Positions 32,140 to 45,096 of a stretch of DNA of 64,000 nucleotides are shown here, one piece after another (position 1 is the first letter of the stretch; every line of letters begins with the position of its first letter). Position numbers and translations under genes: made by a program. Below the pieces are notes generated by a model, which was not told where the DNA came from, searched no databases, and saw only the letters and a program-made list of their open reading frames with translations. This stretch comes from Tetracentron sinense. Lineage: Eukaryota; Streptophyta; Magnoliopsida; Trochodendrales; Trochodendraceae. Location of the stretch: positions 1 through 64,000 of the forward strand of contig JABCRI010000150.1 in NCBI GenBank assembly GCA_015143295.1, read 5' to 3'.

Positions 32140-32412
32140 AGAGAAAAGTAGTATCAGTCAGATGTAGACTGTTATTTTAAAAAAATATTAAAGCTCGAGA
32201 AGAAGAAAAAAGCACAAAAAGGAAAAAAATTGTATTCTCATTTCTCACCAATCAAGTTTTCTAAGATCATTTTCCTATCTTTTCATCCTATACATGTTTA
32301 CGCAACCTTATTCTCATTTCATTCTTATTTCCTGCAAAAAAAATTTACATCCTTTTCCTATATGGGTGTCATGCAGATTGATTTTCAGCCTACAAAAGAA
32401 ATATAACTTATA

Positions 32413-32635
32413 GAGACGAGATCCTTTGTAGAGCCCTCTACAAATGAAAAAGATGGAGAGGCGTGAGATGAGAGAGAGATGGGATTAAACATTTGATTTT
32501 ATCCTTGTTCCTAAAATAGGATTGATGACCCATCATTCTCTGTTAAATGTATCTCTTTTTTAGTGGGTATGTGGCAACCAATCCTGGAGTATACAAGGAA
32601 TCCTTGTAGAGGGCTCTACAAAAGATCCCATCTCC
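32413..32635. mobile_element. 223-bp MITE with GTAGAGCCCTCTAC ends
   Basis: Left GAGACGAGATCCTTTGTAGA, and right, reverse-complemented, GGAGATGGGATCTTTTGTAG, share about 33 bp including the palindrome GTAGAGCCCTCTAC. It is non-coding. A target-site duplication was not evident, so the end points may be off by a few bases. Confidence 0.7.
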
Positions 32636-32649
32636 AATTGATAGAGTTA

Positions 32650-33685
32650 TACGCACCACGTGGCAACAAATTAATCGACTCAGGCATCACACGTTGGTAT
32701 TGAATATGGTAATTTACAAGATATTTTTGCCCCAAACAACTAATTGCTAATTGGCGTTATAGTCATTTCAAAAGTGGGATGACAAATTGAGAAATTCAAA
32801 TTTATTGAAGAAATTGTTTTATGCTTAAGATTGCGAACTATAACATCCTCAGTATATACCTGTATTCACACCATTAGTAAATAATGAATGATGGTGCCAA
32901 TTTCTCTCTTGCCCACATTCTCTATAATACCAACATGTTTCTTCCACTTTCCTAATTGCTTTTGTAGCTGGTTAAAACTTCAACAATAATACAAATATAA
33001 AAGTAAGAATATTTGTGGACGAAAAAAGTGAAAACACGTGTTAGTATTATAAAGAGTGAAGATCATAAAGAAACTAAGGCTATCATTCTCATTAGTAAAT
33101 ATAATAATATGTTATTGACATCCAAATTAAATAAGGGTGGTGCTCTTTGATAAAATTTCAAAAACTTGAGAAAGTCTTGGAAATAAGTCAAACGAATGAG
33201 CAAATCATGTACTTAGAAAATCTTTTGTTCTTTCATTTACATTTTTCTTCTTATTTTTAAAATGACTAAAATAATATCATTATCATGCCTATCTCAACTC
33301 TCAAGTATCCTGAACGTAAAAAGTCTCGTGAAAATTACCAAGATGTAAACTTTTAATAATTTCTCAGTCTCTCTGAATCATAATTGATGATGCAAATTAT
33401 TTTAGCCACATTGACACAATTTAGGAAATTCACCATGTGAAATAAAAATAATAGAATATTAGAAGAACTATACTAATAAAAACAAAAATAACTTTTAGTT
33501 TAATAAAAAATTACCCTTTAATTCGATTCAAAATAAAATTTTGGCAGCATCAAAATCATCACTCAACTTCGCCTTCCAAAGTACTTCAATATTCCTTTGA
33601 ATCAAAATATCTTGAAGAAACTCTTATTCACTATCTGAATTAACAATTAAGCATTATAATAAACAATATTTGAATATTGTTGTGA
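32650..33685. other. Non-coding, no gene seen
   Basis: Very AT-rich intergenic DNA. I found no coding motif, RNA gene or terminal inverted repeats. Confidence 0.45.
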
Positions 33686-34831
33686 CAAGATCTCTGTTGC
33701 CCAAGGATTGGACCTTAGAGGAGGGGTGAATAAGGTCTATAGTAATTAAATTTTTTTTCTTAATTTCTTAAGCGAAATTTCAACTAAAGCTAGTTAAAAA
33801 GAATTAGAAATTATGTAATTCTACTCAAACAATATAAGCAAGAATATAAAGAGAAGTGAGAGAAAATGTAAACACAAGATGACACCCGATATTATTCTCG
33901 AGGTTCAGCAACCCGTTTATGTCTCCGCCTTAAGCTTCCCCGCTCAAGAATTCACCATGATTTATTCAATCGTCAATCTTCTTCCGGGTGAAAATCAAAC
34001 CTTTTACAATCTCTCTTCCGGGTCGAGATCAAACTTTGTAAGAGAACAATCCTCCCTTCACTTAGTCCACTTTCCGGGTAGTAACTAGACCTTCCCAATC
34101 TCTTTCCGGGTAGAGATCAAACCTTACAAAACTTCTGGCTTCACGGACAAGAGTTCACAGACCACTTGATTTTACAACCTCTTTGACAATAGTAGTTTTT
34201 GCACTCAAATAATGCTCCTTACACGAGCTAATAAAATGCTTTGAACACTCATTAAAAATCTCCCAAAGATTGGAGTTGAAAAACTCAAATTCACTGATTT
34301 GGAGATTCTTGGTTAAACTCTATAAATTTGAAAATCAAAACTTGAAGCGAATGATTTTAATGATTGGAAGTATTGGAGTTCTTATTTCATTCATAAATCA
34401 TTCTTATTTATATAGCTCAAGAGGTTTTACAGCCGTTGGGGGAACATCCAAAACGAAACTATCAGTTCAAAACTAGCCGTTACAGAGTATTCTAGTTCCC
34501 GCAAGATTTCGTCAATGAGATTGGATGTGCATTCTGATTTCGTCGACAAGATTTGACCAGAAAAAGAAAACAATAGCTCTGCTGTTGATTTCATCAACGA
34601 GATTTGTTGACCTCCACAATTTCGTTGACGAAATTTCTGTTTTCTTCTGAAATCTCATATTGACTTGACCTAAATGATGAGAATGAATTTCTTGGTCTTA
34701 TACCTTAACTTTATTATGATATCTTGGCCTTATAAAGATGTGCAATATTATGTAAGGATCCTAAGGTCAATCTATAGTTATGAGCAATTCAACCAATCAA
34801 CCTTTGATGATGTTTTACAAAAGTCCAAAAA

Positions 34832-35726
34832 TGTCATGCCCCAAAATACCCGCTAGGAGAAAGTGGAATTTTGACACATGACTTACTTATCTTAACTCAT
34901 TTAAAGAGTATTAAAAGAATGCTAAAAGGTGGACCTGAAAATTTCTTCATTAACTATAACCATTGATACTTTGTGTAATCATAATTCAAGTCCACAACTA
35001 ACTAAACATAATCTAAATTTAAATTTAAATAATTCATGATCATCCATAATGAAATTCTATTATAAATCTCCTTCAAAGATTAGATAAACATTCTACCCTG
35101 AAATCAATAGTAGGGATACAGTCTAAATCTCTTTAATCTTCCGGGTAATCACCTTCTGGCTCTTTAATATACTCTTCATTTTTCCACGATCCAGGTACAC
35201 AAATATCCAATCCCGAACTTACCGATAATAAAATTATCCGCTGAGTCACACAGTTACTCCACGTATATAATAACCTGTAATAAACAATATCATAAACACT
35301 GACATGTATACAGCTAACAGTTCAATTAAACTCACATACATAAATACGAGTACAGAAAACATGTTTCTTTTTTTTTCCTACTTTTCTCATTTTTTCTTCT
35401 CTTCTTACTTTTATTTATTTTTCTTCTTATTTTTCCTACTTTTCTTACTTTTTCTTCTTTTCTTACTTTTTCTTAATTTCTTACTTTTCTTCTTTTCTTT
35501 CTTGAAGTCATATAACTAGTACATTTGGAAACTTATCTTGAAGCCAAACACTAGCATCTTTTGAGATCTTGCATTTCTTACTTTTCCTACTTTTCTTGGA
35601 TATTTTTCTTGAAGCCAAATAACTGATACCCTTGAAAACTTAACTTGAACCCATGCAGTAGCATCTTTGTTACTTAGACTTGAAGCCAAATATAACATAC
35701 TCTTGCATAACTTATACTTGAGGCTG
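34832..35726 (-). repeat. Partial 3' LTR of the same gypsy element
   Basis: It aligns to about 38983-39935 of the 5' LTR, sharing TGTCATGCCCCAAAATAC, the pyrimidine tract and GCATAACTTATACTTGA. Homology stops abruptly where gag sequence begins. The rest of the LTR is deleted. Confidence 0.82.
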
Positions 35727-36560
35727 AACTGAAGTCTTGGGCCTCTTCTCTTGTGGTGTCATTCTACTAGTCTGGCCTCTAAATATTTCTCTTTTCCTCA
35801 GGTTTGTACCCCTCTTCTTGAAGAACTCATTAGAATTTTTCTCGACTATCTTGGCCTTGTTCACAATTTCTCCAAAGGTTTCCAATAGGATGGAAACCTT
35901 ATCTTTGATGAAGGCCCTTAAACCTCTTTCAAACTTCCTGACTCTCATATTTTTAGATAAAATAAGTTACGGTGCATATCTTGAGAGTTCAGCAAACTTG
36001 GCTTCGTATTTTGCTATGGTCATCTCCCCCTGTTCTAAGTTAAGGAACTCAATTTCCTTATGTTCTCTAACGAACGCCGGGAGTATTGTTTGTAGAACAC
36101 GTCCAAGAACTCTACCCAAGTCCATGGTTGTCCTGCTCTGGTCAAATCTCTCTGCCTAATTATAGATCTCCACTAGTGGTCGGCTTCACCTTCTATAATG
36201 AAGGAAGCTCAATCAACCCCCTGATCGTCGGTACAATGAAGTACCCTGAAGGTCTTCTTCAACTGCATAATCCATGCTTCAGCAACCATTGGATCAGTAG
36301 TCCCATATAAATTTGGAGGCTTAAGTCTTCTAAAAGCCTCAATGTATGTGGCGTGATGTGTAAGAGGAGGAGGAGGTGCAGGCACAACTACCTGTTCAGG
36401 TGCAACTGCAACAGGTTGTCTAGTTGTCAGAAGTGCCATCGTTTGGGCAATGGATCCTAAAATTTATGTCAAGTTGGGTTGCTGATCATCGCCCTCTATA
36501 GCTCTTTCTCTACTACCTCTTCCTATGTTTCCACGACCACGATTTCCTCATCTCATTTCA
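35712..36560 (-). pseudogene. Ty3/gypsy gag remnant
   Basis: On the minus strand the translation contains RGRGNIGRGSRERAIEGDDQ, AFRRLKPPNLYGTTDP, AWIMQLKKTFRVLHCTDDQ, EGEADHWWRS, and RVRKFERGLRAFIKDKVSIL followed by EIVNKAKIVEKNSNEF. This is the order of the gypsy gag domain. Frame breaks occur near 36207 and 35950. Its 3' end runs into LTR sequence, so zinc knuckle and protease are gone. Confidence 0.82.
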
Positions 36561-36689
36561 ATAGTCCCAAGAGCAAAGAGTAAACCATAAGCCTGACTTG
36601 GAAACAATCTCAATTATCATATGACAAATTACCCTAGTACATAATGACACGAAAACCTATGTTCTAACGAACCTATCTAACTTTGTTGG

Positions 36690-38200
36690 TATCATACACC
36701 GATTTAGGAAAAACTCATATGTTTAATGCGAACGACACAAGGGCGGTGTATGATCGTCAGTCAATCTTAAATTATTCCTTCTTAGTAATAATTTCATAGA
36801 ATAGTACTAGTAAGGGTATCGGTCCTCTAAGGACTGCGTTGGTTTCGTTATCTTTTATTCAGATTAATTTTAAACTAATAAAATAGGTAATTGAATTTTT
36901 GTTTGATTAACTAAAACAATTAATTAAACTAATTAAAGGAAATTTCTAAATTAAACTATCAACTAATGGTTTTAAATCCTTTGGAAGAGAAAATCTAGGG
37001 TTTTCAAATCCACCACTATCTTAATAACCAGCCCCTATGTTGAATTTATCATAACCTCTTAAATTGCAAACATTCTAGTTAGAGTGACAGCACGTCCCCT
37101 CTCAACTAATCTAGAAAAGTTCAAGAGATTATATCTTTAGCATATCGTATCTTTGGTTAGCACGAATGATACACACTAATCTACGGTTGTGTAATCACTC
37201 GTTTTCCCTTAGCATAAAATATCTTTGGATTTAATCTCTCGATATTTTAAAACCATTGCATAAAACCTATGTTTAAATTCTAACGAAAATTAACACAAGT
37301 GATTTTAATTCCAATTTTATAATACCTAAGACAAGGTTGAGAATTCCATTGAAATCAAATATAAATAAAATAAATCCGGTTGTTTGAAAACAACTCTCTC
37401 ATTATACAATCAATGTTTTACAATACAGAGAATCAAAATAAAAACAAAATAAGGGACACAGTTACTTGGCTAGGGTTTCATCGAAACCTTAGAGTGGAAA
37501 TTAGTTCATCGCGAGGGAGGAATGCAACATCTTCATAGACAAAGCTGCAGCACTTCTCTTCATGGCTTCCTTAATTTTCAGAGCTTTTCTTTTTCAGATC
37601 CAAAATCTCTACAAAATTCTCTAATAATGATGATGGCTATGAATTCTCTTTTTATAGAGAATGACAAAGTTCTTGTAGAATAAAGAGTTTTAATTGAGGT
37701 CTAACTCTTCTTTTTCTCTCTCTATATTCTTTTTGGGTTGAATGAGGATTAAACTCTCATTTAGGAAGACAATAATAGAGTTGAAAAGTGTTTAGAAGTA
37801 CTAAAATACTATTTACAAAACACTATTCACGGAATACTATTTCACCCTATTTACAGTTTTGCCACTGAACTTCAAATAATTCTAGGGCTTAATTCTAATC
37901 GGATTGACCCAAAATTTTAAACATAGCTCCTTTAGGTCATCTAGAATCTACCCAAAAAGTTTAATAAATTTTGGATGAAGACAAATTATCAAAATACCCC
38001 TCTATTGATAGAAGGGCGATTTTTGGCCAATCGATCCATCAGGCTTCCATTTTATCTGCTTTTCCTCGCATGAACCTGAAACAAGAATAAACAACCAAGT
38101 AGCATAAAATAATATAAATAATTACTCTAAATAATTAGCAAGTTAAGTTTGAGGTGCTTTTATGTATAACATTTAGCACCGATCAGTGTACATTGCTCTT
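36690..38200. other. Unassigned non-coding segment in the gypsy leader
   Basis: About 1.5 kb between gag and the duplicated leader sequence is unlike the rest of the element. It contains TAAGGGTATCGGTCCTCTAA followed by a thymine-rich stretch and ends near TTTAGCACCGATCAG. It may be a nested solo LTR or a leader-specific expansion, but I could not find a target-site duplication. Confidence 0.35.
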
Positions 38201-38492
38201 GATCACTGTACAGCCAATTGGAGCGGTGATAGACAGTGCCCTGTCTAGTTGACTTGGTTTCGAAGAAAATCTTCGGCACAACGAGAAGTAACGAAGGGAT
38301 GTGTCGAAACCTGTGTCGGTTAACACATGTTTTATGTATTTTTTATAAGTAAGGTGCACAATCATATATCATATACATATCATGTTTCATGTATAGTTAT
38401 ATAATAGCATACTTACAATCATCATAAAAATTTCATACTTAAAATAATAATATTAGATAATAGTAATCTTGATTATTGTGCCTCATGATGAA

Positions 38493-38580
38493 ATTCTTAA
38501 GAGCAAATAATAGAACATAAGTCTAACTTGGAATAAATTCTTAAGAGCAAATAATAGAACATAAGTCTAACTTGGAATAA
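38493..38580. repeat. Perfect 44-bp tandem duplication
   Basis: Two identical copies (38493-38536 and 38537-38580) starting ATTCTTAAGAGCAAATAATA lie in the leader of the minus-strand gypsy element. Their identity suggests a recent event or an assembly artefact. Confidence 0.9.
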
Positions 38581-38982
38581 TTTTAACATAGACTTATAAT
38601 GAGTCTAAAGCCTAAGTCTTAGAGAACTTATACCCTATTTGCTAAAGAATTTCTTTATTGTATAACCTACTCAACCCTAAGGGACCCAATGCCTTAGATC
38701 TGTCAGTATCCAATCCAGATTTAAGAATAACACATGTCTCACTTGGACACCAATCATCTTAACATATAATTATCATTGTAGCATACAAAACTTATAATAA
38801 CATATAATAACATACAATAACTTTTATCAGCATACAATTTCATAACATGCCTAAGTCCTAGTGAACCTAATGATATCACTTCCATCGTGATATCAATTCG
38901 AATTTAAGACTAATCCATTTGTCTGTTTTGAAAGACAACTAAACCCTATATGAACCTAATGCCTTTGCTCTGATACCACCTT

Positions 38983-41616
38983 TGTCATGCCCCAAAATAC
39001 TCCCTAAGAGAAAGTGGAATTTTGGCACATGACTTATTTATCTTAACCCATTTAAAAAGCATTAAAAGCAAAAGGTGGACTTGAAAATTTCTTCATTAAC
39101 TATAACCATTGATATTTCGTGTAATCATAATTCAAGTTCACAACTAACTAAACATAATCCAATTTGAAATATAAATAATTCATGATTATCCATACTGAAA
39201 TTCTATTACAAATCCCCTTTAAAGATTAGACAAACATTCTACCCTGAAATCAATAGTAGAGATACGGTCTAAATCCCTTTAATCTTCCGGGTAATCACCT
39301 TCTGACTCTTTAATATAATCTTCATCTTTCCAAGATCCAGGCACACAAATATCCAATTTCGAACCTGTTGACAATCAAATTATCGGTTGAGTAACACAAT
39401 TACTCCACGTATATAATAACCCGTAATAAACAATATCATAAACACTGACATATATATAGCTAGCAGTTCAATTAAACTCATATACATAAATCAGAGTACA
39501 GAAAACACGTTTCTCTTTTCTTTTCTTACTTTTCTTATTTTTCATTTTTTTTCTTACTTTTATTTTCTTTCTCTTCTTATTTTTCCTTCATTTTTTTTTT
39601 TACTTTTTCTTATTTTCTTACATTTTCTCTCTTTCTTACTTTTCTTCTTTTCTTACTTTTCTTTTATCATTTTTTTCTTACTTTTCTTTGAGATCTTTCT
39701 TGAAGCCAGATAACTAGTACCTTTTGGAAACTTATCTTGAAGCCAAACACTAGCATCTTTTGAGATCTTTCTTTTTTTACTTTTTTTTTACTTTTTTTTC
39801 TTACTTTTCTTTGATATCTTTCTTAAAACCAGTTAATTAGTACCCTTAAAAACTTAACTTGAAGCCAGACAATAGCATTTTTGTTACTTAGACTTGAAGC
39901 CAGATATAACATACCCTTGCATAACTTATACTTGAAGTCGGGCATGATATATAATCGATGAGTTTAGACTTGAAGCCGGGTACGATATACCCTTGGTTCA
40001 TTTATACTTAAAGTAGGGTATGATGTACCCTTGTTTATTTACTTTGTTAGAATCCATTATTTATGAGAAAACTAATTCATACAATTTTATTTATGTGACT
40101 ATTACATTCTTGTATTTATTATCACATCGTGCGTATGTATATAACATTGTCGTGATTGCAAACAGTAATAAACCCTCAAATTAAATTTCACTCTCGATCA
40201 TAGGTCAAGGGCATCGGGAATCCATCATAAAAATTCACATCACCATGATAAAATCCTAAAGCTACCAAAACCCTAACCAAAGCTTATTTACCCGAATGCA
40301 TAGTACCCATGCAACAATTCATACCTTACATTAATTATCAATTGTCATGCATATAAATTATTTAGATTGTAATTTAAACATCAATAGATCTGAGTTCTTA
40401 TAATAACAATAATAACATCAGTTCATGAATCCTACTTCCATTGATCATACATCATCATGGTTCTTCACACTTTAAAAATTATATTAGGTCATTCATTATA
40501 CTTTTGTTTCAAGAAATTCTTACATACAATAGTAATCATAAAATCCTTATTTATACAAAAATCTAGAAATCGCTCGTTCAATATACCATCATTCAAAACA
40601 ATCCCCGACATACATCCTTTCCTCTACATACATTCACATATCTCCTTATTAATTCAATTTTCTCTTTGTTCTTGCATAAAATATTATATCCACTGGATTA
40701 TTCACATCCTACTTAGATCATTCACATCCTACTTTAATAATTCCCAAGAAATAATACATAAGAAATTATAGAAATTCATTAATCTCTTTCATATTCAAGT
40801 TCTTACTTAGATCTATCCTTATAAATCTTTCCTTAGATTAATATTCATGAAATTGAGGACTAGGGATTAAAATTTACCTTACTTGATCGCTTCCTTACGA
40901 TCTATCGTTTGCGAGTAAGGCTCAATCTCGATTTTCAAGGTCTTCCATTCTTCTCTAGTTGAAAACCCTAGGTTTATCTTTCCCTCTCTCTCTAATAAGT
41001 TTTACAATGATAGAATATCTAAAACCCACGAGTTTAATGTCTATTTATAGAGTTTGGAACCCTAGAATATTAAAAAAAAATCGAAACAAGCGCTTTTCAG
41101 AAAAATCCCGTCTCAAACCCTACTCCGGTATTTGACCCATAAATTTTGACTCGTTTATCGAAATTGGACTATTTAAAATGTGTTGGAAATCGTATTCAAA
41201 GGGGAACACTATCTTATGAAATAGAGATGTCCTAATTTTAAGTCCTTTATAGTCAAAATAGTCCGTCAAGTTGGATTCATGTAAGGGAGAACCTCAATCT
41301 AATTAGAAAATAATTAGAATACTTCCTAATTTGTTTAGAATTTCCTCCTCTAATCTAATTCATAATTAGAGAAAGAGAGTGTGTGTGTGAGTCCCTTCGT
41401 ATTATGTATTAGTTATAATTCTAATTTAATTAGAACTTATTAATAAAAGGTCTATGGTGGGTTCCACTATTTTATACCTTAATACCATATATACTAATAT
41501 CATATATAAAAGAGGGATTTGCTATATCTTATAGAAATTGTCATTATTTTTTCTTATTTTTTGCTACATCACATGAATGACATAATTATCGATATATTAA
41601 AATTCGGGTCTTTACA
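38983..41616 (-). repeat. 5' LTR of the 34.8-41.6 kb gypsy element
   Basis: A complete LTR bounded by TG...CA on the minus strand, followed immediately by the primer-binding site. It has long pyrimidine-rich tracts with TTCTTACTTTTC units (39480-39830) and repeated TTGAAGCC(A/G)G-type units (39690-40020). It contains open frames without recognisable motifs. Confidence 0.85.
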
Positions 41617-41999
41617 GAAAACTTTCACAAGACACAAAATAAACTTTTAGACCTTCTTGTGAGTTTTCACTTCACACTTGATCTTGGATATTCAATTTGA
41701 CTTTGTCTTCATGATCAATCTTCAATCTTTCTTATGATCTGACTTGGACTTTGGCTTTTGATATGATCTTCAATATGCTCAACTTGATTCAATTGCTCTT
41801 TTATGGCTTGATGAAGGAATCCTCTTTAAGTTTGGTTACATTTTCATTTTTTTGCCTTGGATGATGTGGTAATACTCTTCATAAGTTTAATTACATTTAA
41901 ACTCAATAAAACATTAGTAACACAAATGTCATTCTATTACTGTATTATCATCAAAATCAAAGATGTTACCTTTGGTCAAAAACCTAAGGCCAATAATCT

Positions 42000-44440
42000 C
42001 TACCGTAATAGAACTACACATTAATAAAAGATCAAAGGAAAATAGAAAAAAAAGTAAAACAATAATGGTTTAAAGAGAGATGAGTTTTCACTTACACTGA
42101 GACGTCATTTGCCTTGAGTTCTGGTATGCAATTAAGGTTGTAGTGAACCAGCTCCAGGTATAGTGCACCCAATAATATACTATTGCCACTTTTCAATTTA
42201 TGTCTTTCATCAATAACATGTAAGATAATCTTGAACTCGCTGAAGTAACAATCTTAACCAATAAAAATTTCATGATGCTATTTTCTTTTGTTCACAAAAC
42301 ACATGAAATTTCAAGGTTTGTTTGATGACACTTTACATGTATAAGAGACACATGAAATTGTTTGGAATCATGTACTTTGATATCTCTAATTTTTTTAAAG
42401 ACCTCAACAAGTCATTTTTTTTTACAGGACACACGGTTAGGCCGCAACCCCTATTAGTGGTGTTAGTATATCTGTTTATTAGATGGTAAAAGCTAGCATT
42501 GGAAGCTGGGTTAAACGGTGGACATTTCAACTACCACACTTGAAAGAGATTAGAACATTGATCACCCAAATGTGGGGATACACTCTACTGGCACAAGCAT
42601 GCAAGTGAATAAATCACTTGATATCTAAGAGTAAAAAGTAGGAGTGTGATTGCCAGTAGGAGAGAGATTTATCTTGCATACTACATCTTGAAATCATGGT
42701 TTTAGATGTGTGAAAACTATTTCATGCTGCAATTTATATTAGCCATTGTGTGTCCATTTTGGGGATTTCTGTCACTTCCTTGGCTATTATAATGCCTATT
42801 TGGGTGGCTTTAAATGATGTCACACACCAAATAAAAAAAACAATAATTATCAAATCATAAGGTCATCTTGCTGGTTGAATAAACCTTTGTACGGGACCAC
42901 GTGGCGAGGAGAAAATTGGATACATATAGCCGGTTACCTCTAAGTGATATTTCCTTTCAACCTCTAACATTGCAAATTCGTTGAAGACATTTAGACTATG
43001 TTATTGTCTAGAGTTTTTGACGAAAGATTTCCAAAGTGTTGAGTTTTTGAATTACTTGCGTTGTTCTTTTGTCTAAAACTATAGGACATCAAACTCCCAT
43101 GGGACTTAAAGTCTCAACAAAACGAGACTTTAATGTCCCAAAATTTGCTTGAGCTTTGAAACACTTGTGGGATTTAAAGTTTTTTTATTTTATTTTTATA
43201 ATTTCAAAAAAGTCTAGATTGACATGATAAATATTTTCAATAAGCTTGGACAATATGGAATACTTTTACAGAAAATTTAGTAAAAATTTGATAATTTTTA
43301 ATGAAAGGGATTTTAGGTACAAAAAAATTAAGGAGACTTAATAAATTTTGAAAAATATTATGAATATTTTTGTTATTTTTCAAGACTTTAAGGGCATTAA
43401 GGAGAACTCAGTAGTATTTCATAAGAGATTTTCTAAGCCTTATAGAGGTGTAAAATTGGGTGCTTGCAAATGCAATTTTGAGTGTTTTTCCTAATATAGC
43501 TTTTTACGTTTGGTATAGTTGAGTTGATATTTTTTATTTACTTTATTTAGACATGAACATATGTCTATTACTTCATATAATGTGATAAAGTGGGTTAGTA
43601 ATGAAACAATGAAATTTAAAGTTTTGATAATTCTCTCACAAACCCTAGGGTATAAAGAACACATAATATCGTATGCCTAATCTTGTAACACTCCCAGATC
43701 TTAGATATCCTGGGACTTATACAGTCTCATGCCTTTGATGTTCTGGTGAAAGAACACAACCTTAAAAGTATCTCATTGTCATATGACCTTACGGTCAGTT
43801 TTTTATTTTCTAATAAAAAAAAGTTCAACTTTAACAAGATACCTCCACACCTTTCAAAAATTATTTAATTAGAGACATTGTTTGAATTTAATTTTTCCTT
43901 CAAAATAAAAGGGCATGCAAGGAGTTTTCCTAAGCCTTCTACTTTCTAAGAAAGTGTATAGCCAGCTACTTACTAGAGTAACAACAATGTTTATCATTAA
44001 AACAAATGATTTAAAAAAAAAAAAATCTAGATTGATTTTTTTTTAAGAAACATTATTTTGAAAATATATTTTACAAATAAATCCCATGAATATCTGTTAC
44101 AAAATAAATCCCAAAATGCAAATAAGTTTCATGAGAAACATTAATGCAATTTTAGGAACTTCTAAGCAATTTTCCAGTAATTTAAATTATAATTTTTACC
44201 ACTAAAATGAGATTATTTGAAAATTTTATATATTTCATTTTAGAAGAATATAAACTCATCAAAACTGTTACAAAGTCACGCCATTGTGTGCTACATGAAA
44301 GAAGCCTGTAGAGCCAAGAAAACCGAAAGTTTGTAACATTAACATGCGCTGATGGTCACTTTTTAACATGCCGACGTGAGACTAGCATAGACACATGTCA
44401 TCACAACGACAAATGAAAATAGCCAACAAAACACCCTCGA
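42000..44440. other. Non-coding, no gene seen
   Basis: AT-rich intergenic DNA. No supported exon, RNA gene or bounded transposon. Confidence 0.45.
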
Positions 44441-44450
44441 AACACTATCA

Positions 44451-44640
44451 AGACACACCAAGGCACCGTTAGGTAATCTCTAAGGCGCCACCAAGGCACC
44501 ATCAGGACATCTTCAAAGCGCCACCGACACTCTGCTAAGGCACCGTCAAGTCATCTCTAAGGCACCACCAGGGCGTCACGAAGGCACCATCAAGACATCA
44601 CCAATGCACTGCTAAAGTTGCCGCTAGGTTATTTCTAACG
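44451..44640. repeat. Degenerate minisatellite of AAGGCACC units
   Basis: About ten imperfect units of roughly 17-21 bp, with cores such as AAGGCACCGTTAGGTAATC, AAGGCACCATCAGGACATC and AAGGCACCGTCAAGTCATC. The region is markedly GC-richer than its surroundings. Nothing indicates that it is coding. Confidence 0.75.
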
Positions 44641-44659
44641 TTCCATGAAATGCTGGAAA

Positions 44660-45096
44660 ATCATATTTTTGTTGGATGATATATCACCCCTCTCGCAAAC
44701 CCCCGTGTCTAGGGTGCGTGAAGGATACAATGGGTTTTACACCTCAAATAAAATCCTAATTATGGTAGGTCATTGCACCTCAAAAGGTAAAGCTCGTCTA
44801 TAAAATACTTGTTATCTGGAGGTCATAATACATCAAACAACTATATAAGGCACATTTAGTAAGTCAGAAAGCCTTTTATAAAATTACCTGCTGCTTATGG
44901 GCTACCTCGAGACATGGTAAATTTTCGAGAAATAAGACTTATGGTTTGGTGGGTAGAGAGAATCGCTGACAAAGGTTGGCACCTTTACTATGTCATATCC
45001 CACTTTGATTTTCGTCTTGTCCATCTTGAGGCCTTTTTGGGATACTCAAAATAAAAAATAGATGAGTTCTCCAAGAATTATGCCTCACCCTTCTTT
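44660..45096. other. Non-coding, no gene seen
   Basis: Intergenic sequence leading into plastid-derived DNA. I recognise no gene. Confidence 0.4.

Larger units (their letters stand above)
34832..41616 (-). mobile_element. Minus-strand Ty3/gypsy element lacking pol and most of its 3' LTR
   Basis: The element reads right to left. Its 5' LTR is 41616-38983 (2634 bp, starting TGTAAAGACCCG and ending GGGGCATGACA on the minus strand). A perfect initiator-Met tRNA binding site, TGGTATCAGAGC, follows at 38978-38967. A gag remnant lies at about 36560-35725. Sequence then passes directly into the distal third of a second LTR copy (about 35726-34832). All of pol and about 1.7 kb of the 3' LTR are therefore missing. 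The flanks read AAAAA and GAAAA, a possible 5-bp duplication with one mismatch. Confidence 0.85.
33690..41995. repeat. Non-coding dispersed repeat split by a gypsy element
   Basis: The left part (33690-34831) begins near TTGCCCAAGGATTGGACC and GGAGGGGTGAATAAGG. It has repeated TTCCGGGTAGAGATCAAACC-type units (33985-34130) and a run of TTTCGTCAACGAAAT-like motifs (34495-34640). The right part (41617-41995) ends ACCTAAGGCCAATAATCTC. The two parts are separated only by the gypsy element at 34832-41616. A fragment of the right end recurs at 14625-14715, showing that this is a dispersed repeat. Its class is not determined, and no protein motif was seen. Confidence 0.55.

Noticed and set aside
36690..38200. 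Nested solo LTR in the gypsy leader
   Set aside because: No pair of matching ends or target duplication found, so it is listed only as unassigned sequence.
40457..40771. 104-codon plus-strand frame
   Set aside because: Sits inside the gypsy 5' LTR and is antisense to the element; no motif.
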